Position numbers and translations under genes: made by a program. The notes beneath the pieces are model-generated. The model did not search any database. It saw nothing but the letters and a program-made list of their open reading frames with translations, and was not told the DNA's origin. From positions 434,001 through 498,000 of the forward strand of contig OZ252019.1 in NCBI GenBank assembly GCA_965247435.1: 64,000 nt of DNA, in the 5' to 3' direction. Shown here in pieces: positions 62,613 through 64,000 of the stretch (position 1 is its first letter; the number at the start of each line of letters is the position of its first letter). The stretch is from Ilyomonas sp965247435. Its GTDB lineage: Bacteria; Bacteroidota; Bacteroidia; Chitinophagales; Chitinophagaceae.

Positions 62613-62909
62613 CTAAATATGTTCCAGTAAACTTTGTACTAATTGTTTCCATTCTTCTTTCAGGGTTATTACAGGCATTGTTTTGCCGGCTTTATTATAC
62701 CAGTAATTAGCATTCCAATGGTCTCGTTCCACGCGGTGCAGGTAAGCATGTATAGCGCAGGCAGTTTTATCAGACAAATGATCTACAAGGTGGTGCGCTT
62801 TATCCCAGTCGCCCCTGGCATCGTACCATAATGCTTGTAAATACACCGGTAAATCTTTGAAAGGCTGACTGCCGGTTATACTTTCCTCAAACTGCTGTAA
62901 TGTAAGCAT
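62613..62909 (-). CDS. Small conserved hypothetical protein
   Basis: A 98-residue protein starting at ATG 62909 (MLTLQQFEESITGSQP). 'LPVYLQALWYDARGDWDKAHHLVDHL' and 'HAYLHRVERDHWNANYWYNKAGK' are typical of a widespread uncharacterised family with a tandem helical-repeat look. It follows the aldo/keto reductase after 10 bases, so it is probably co-transcribed. Function unknown. Confidence 0.8.
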   Translation of the reverse strand: MLTLQQFEESITGSQPFKDLPVYLQALWYDARGDWDKAHHLVDHLSDKTACAIHAYLHRVERDHWNANYWYNKAGKTMPVITLKEEWKQLVQSLLEHI

Positions 62910-62919
62910 AGGAAGCGTT

Positions 62920-63939
62920 TTAGCGTTTTTCAATCCTGTTGTAAAAGCCACCGAAATTGTTATTTCTTACTCCTTCTTCTTTATAAAAGTCATGCGGAAA
63001 ACCCAGCTCAATGGCGCTTATAGCATTCAATTGTTCTATAGCAGCCGTGGGTAAAATAATATCCACAACTTTTAAATTATCTTCCAACTGGCTTAGCCTC
63101 GTTGCGCCTGCAATGGGTATGGATTGAAAATCCTGCTGCATTGTCCAGCGCAGTGCCACCTGCGAAGGCGTAATGCCCAACGCTCCGGCAACGGCTATTA
63201 CTTCTTTGGTAATACGCTGGCTTCTTTCATTCAGCCGGTTGCTGGTTTCTTTAATACGGCCGGGCTCGCCGCGCAGGTATTTGCCGGTAAGCGCGCCGCC
63301 TGCCAGCGGCGCCCAGGGTGTTACCGTAATGCCAAAATGTTTGGCCATCGGCAGCAGCTCTCTTTCCGGTGCACGCTGCAGCAGGCTGTATTCTATCTGC
63401 AGAGCAATAAATTTGTTCCATCCCATAAGCTCGGCCATAGTGTTAGCCTTAGCCACAATCCAGGCCGGCGTGTCGCTAATGGCCGCATAGTTTATTTTGC
63501 CTTGCCTTATCAGGTCATCCAGTCCGCGCAGCACTTCCTCTACCGGCGTTAAAAAATCCCAGATATGCAGGTACAGTACATCAATGTATTCTGTGTTCAG
63601 CCTTTTCAAACTGCCTTCTACACTGCGCATCATGTTCTTACGGTTGTTGCCGCTGGCGTTTACATTCGTCCTGTTATCGTACAGCGAATATTTGGTGGCA
63701 ATTACAAATGCATCGCGGTCCCTGCTGTTTACAAATTCGCCTATTATCTTTTCGCCCGTACCGCCTTTATAAAAGTTAGCGGTATCTATAAAGTTGCCGC
63801 CGGCACTGGCAAACGCGTCTATGATGCTAAAGCTGGTTGCTTTATCGGCGCCCCAGCCATTTTCGGTACCAAAACCCATAGCGCCAAGGCAAAGCTCGGA
63901 TACTTTCAGCCCCGAGGTGCCTAACAGTTTATATTTCAT
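62920..63939 (-). CDS. Aldo/keto reductase
   Basis: A 339-residue NADPH-dependent (beta/alpha)8-barrel oxidoreductase. It opens 'LGTSGLKVSELCLGAMGFG', has the catalytic Asp/Tyr in 'FIDTANFYKGGTGEK', the Lys in 'VIATKYSLYD' and the His in 'YLHIWD', then 'IPIAGATRLSQLEDNL' near the cofactor phosphate. Resembles the YdjG/PhyC-like group; substrate unknown. Full length, starting at 63939 close to the end of the window. Confidence 0.94.
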   Translation of the reverse strand: MKYKLLGTSGLKVSELCLGAMGFGTENGWGADKATSFSIIDAFASAGGNFIDTANFYKGGTGEKIIGEFVNSRDRDAFVIATKYSLYDNRTNVNASGNNRKNMMRSVEGSLKRLNTEYIDVLYLHIWDFLTPVEEVLRGLDDLIRQGKINYAAISDTPAWIVAKANTMAELMGWNKFIALQIEYSLLQRAPERELLPMAKHFGITVTPWAPLAGGALTGKYLRGEPGRIKETSNRLNERSQRITKEVIAVAGALGITPSQVALRWTMQQDFQSIPIAGATRLSQLEDNLKVVDIILPTAAIEQLNAISAIELGFPHDFYKEEGVRNNNFGGFYNRIEKR

Positions 63940-64000
63940 AAGTCTGCTTTATAATCGAAACCATTTTTACAAAGCTATGCAGTTGCCGAAGAATATATAC

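Noticed and set aside
1..64000. tRNA, rRNA, integrase or transposase genes
   Set aside because: Scanned for tRNA T-loop-like words (GGTTCGAAT type), rRNA-like blocks and recombinase motifs; none were convincing. A covariance-model search would be needed to exclude small RNAs.

Overview
The window looks like a piece of a chromosome from a Bacteroidota bacterium, most likely a member of the Chitinophagia/Chitinophagaceae. The evidence is: secreted proteins with type IX secretion (T9SS) C-terminal sorting tails ending in 'LKFVK' or 'FVKE', a DUF4369-TlpA lipoprotein, a GH3-family adenylating enzyme, Bat (aerotolerance) genes, a DUF4783 protein, and Bacteroidota-type promoter motifs (TAnnTTTG). 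No rRNA, tRNA or CRISPR array was seen.

Layout. 0.2-3.5 kb: two secreted surface proteins, the second with five 77-78-residue tandem repeats. 3.8-6.4 kb: gatB and a TlpA-like lipoprotein. 6.4-14.4 kb: an AT-richer minus-strand operon drmE-drmA-drmB, a DISARM-like anti-phage system with no methyltransferase or phospholipase-D gene beside it. A decayed small gene lies at its outer edge. 14.9-20.0 kb: GH3, DinB, an orphan secreted protein and gyrB. 20.5-24.3 kb: four translationally coupled genes (UbiA prenyltransferase, type III polyketide synthase, methyltransferase, FAD oxidoreductase), probably making a phenolic lipid or prenylated quinone. 24.3-28.3 kb: an NTF2-like protein, then PBP2 and RodA for cell elongation. 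29-31.4 kb: a T9SS protein and a higBA toxin-antitoxin pair.

32.4-37.0 kb: the first half of the Bat operon (MoxR, DUF58, a membrane protein, BatA). It has been disturbed twice: by a roughly 0.57-kb element with imperfect terminal inverted repeats carrying a broken DUF559 gene, and by an array of ACCCGC-type repeats that is now translated. BatB and BatC lie about 9 kb away on the other strand (46.3-47.9 kb). Between the halves are a cysteine-rich esterase, two delta-60-repeat T9SS proteins (one broken), a lipoprotein, a serine hydrolase and a KilA-N protein.

48.0-64.0 kb: a class D beta-lactamase, kbl, gpmI, a DUF4783 protein, serC, a decayed DUF433/DUF5615-type toxin-antitoxin module, a DUF1015 protein, a TPR protein, a third delta-60 protein, a long-chain acyl-CoA ligase, a three-gene module of two small related proteins plus a nucleotidyltransferase, an M23 peptidase and an aldo/keto reductase. 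Housekeeping genes are intact; almost all decay is in small mobile or toxin-antitoxin-like genes, the delta-60 family and the repeats around them. The strongest candidate for an unusual system is the methylase-less DrmE-DrmA-DrmB operon.
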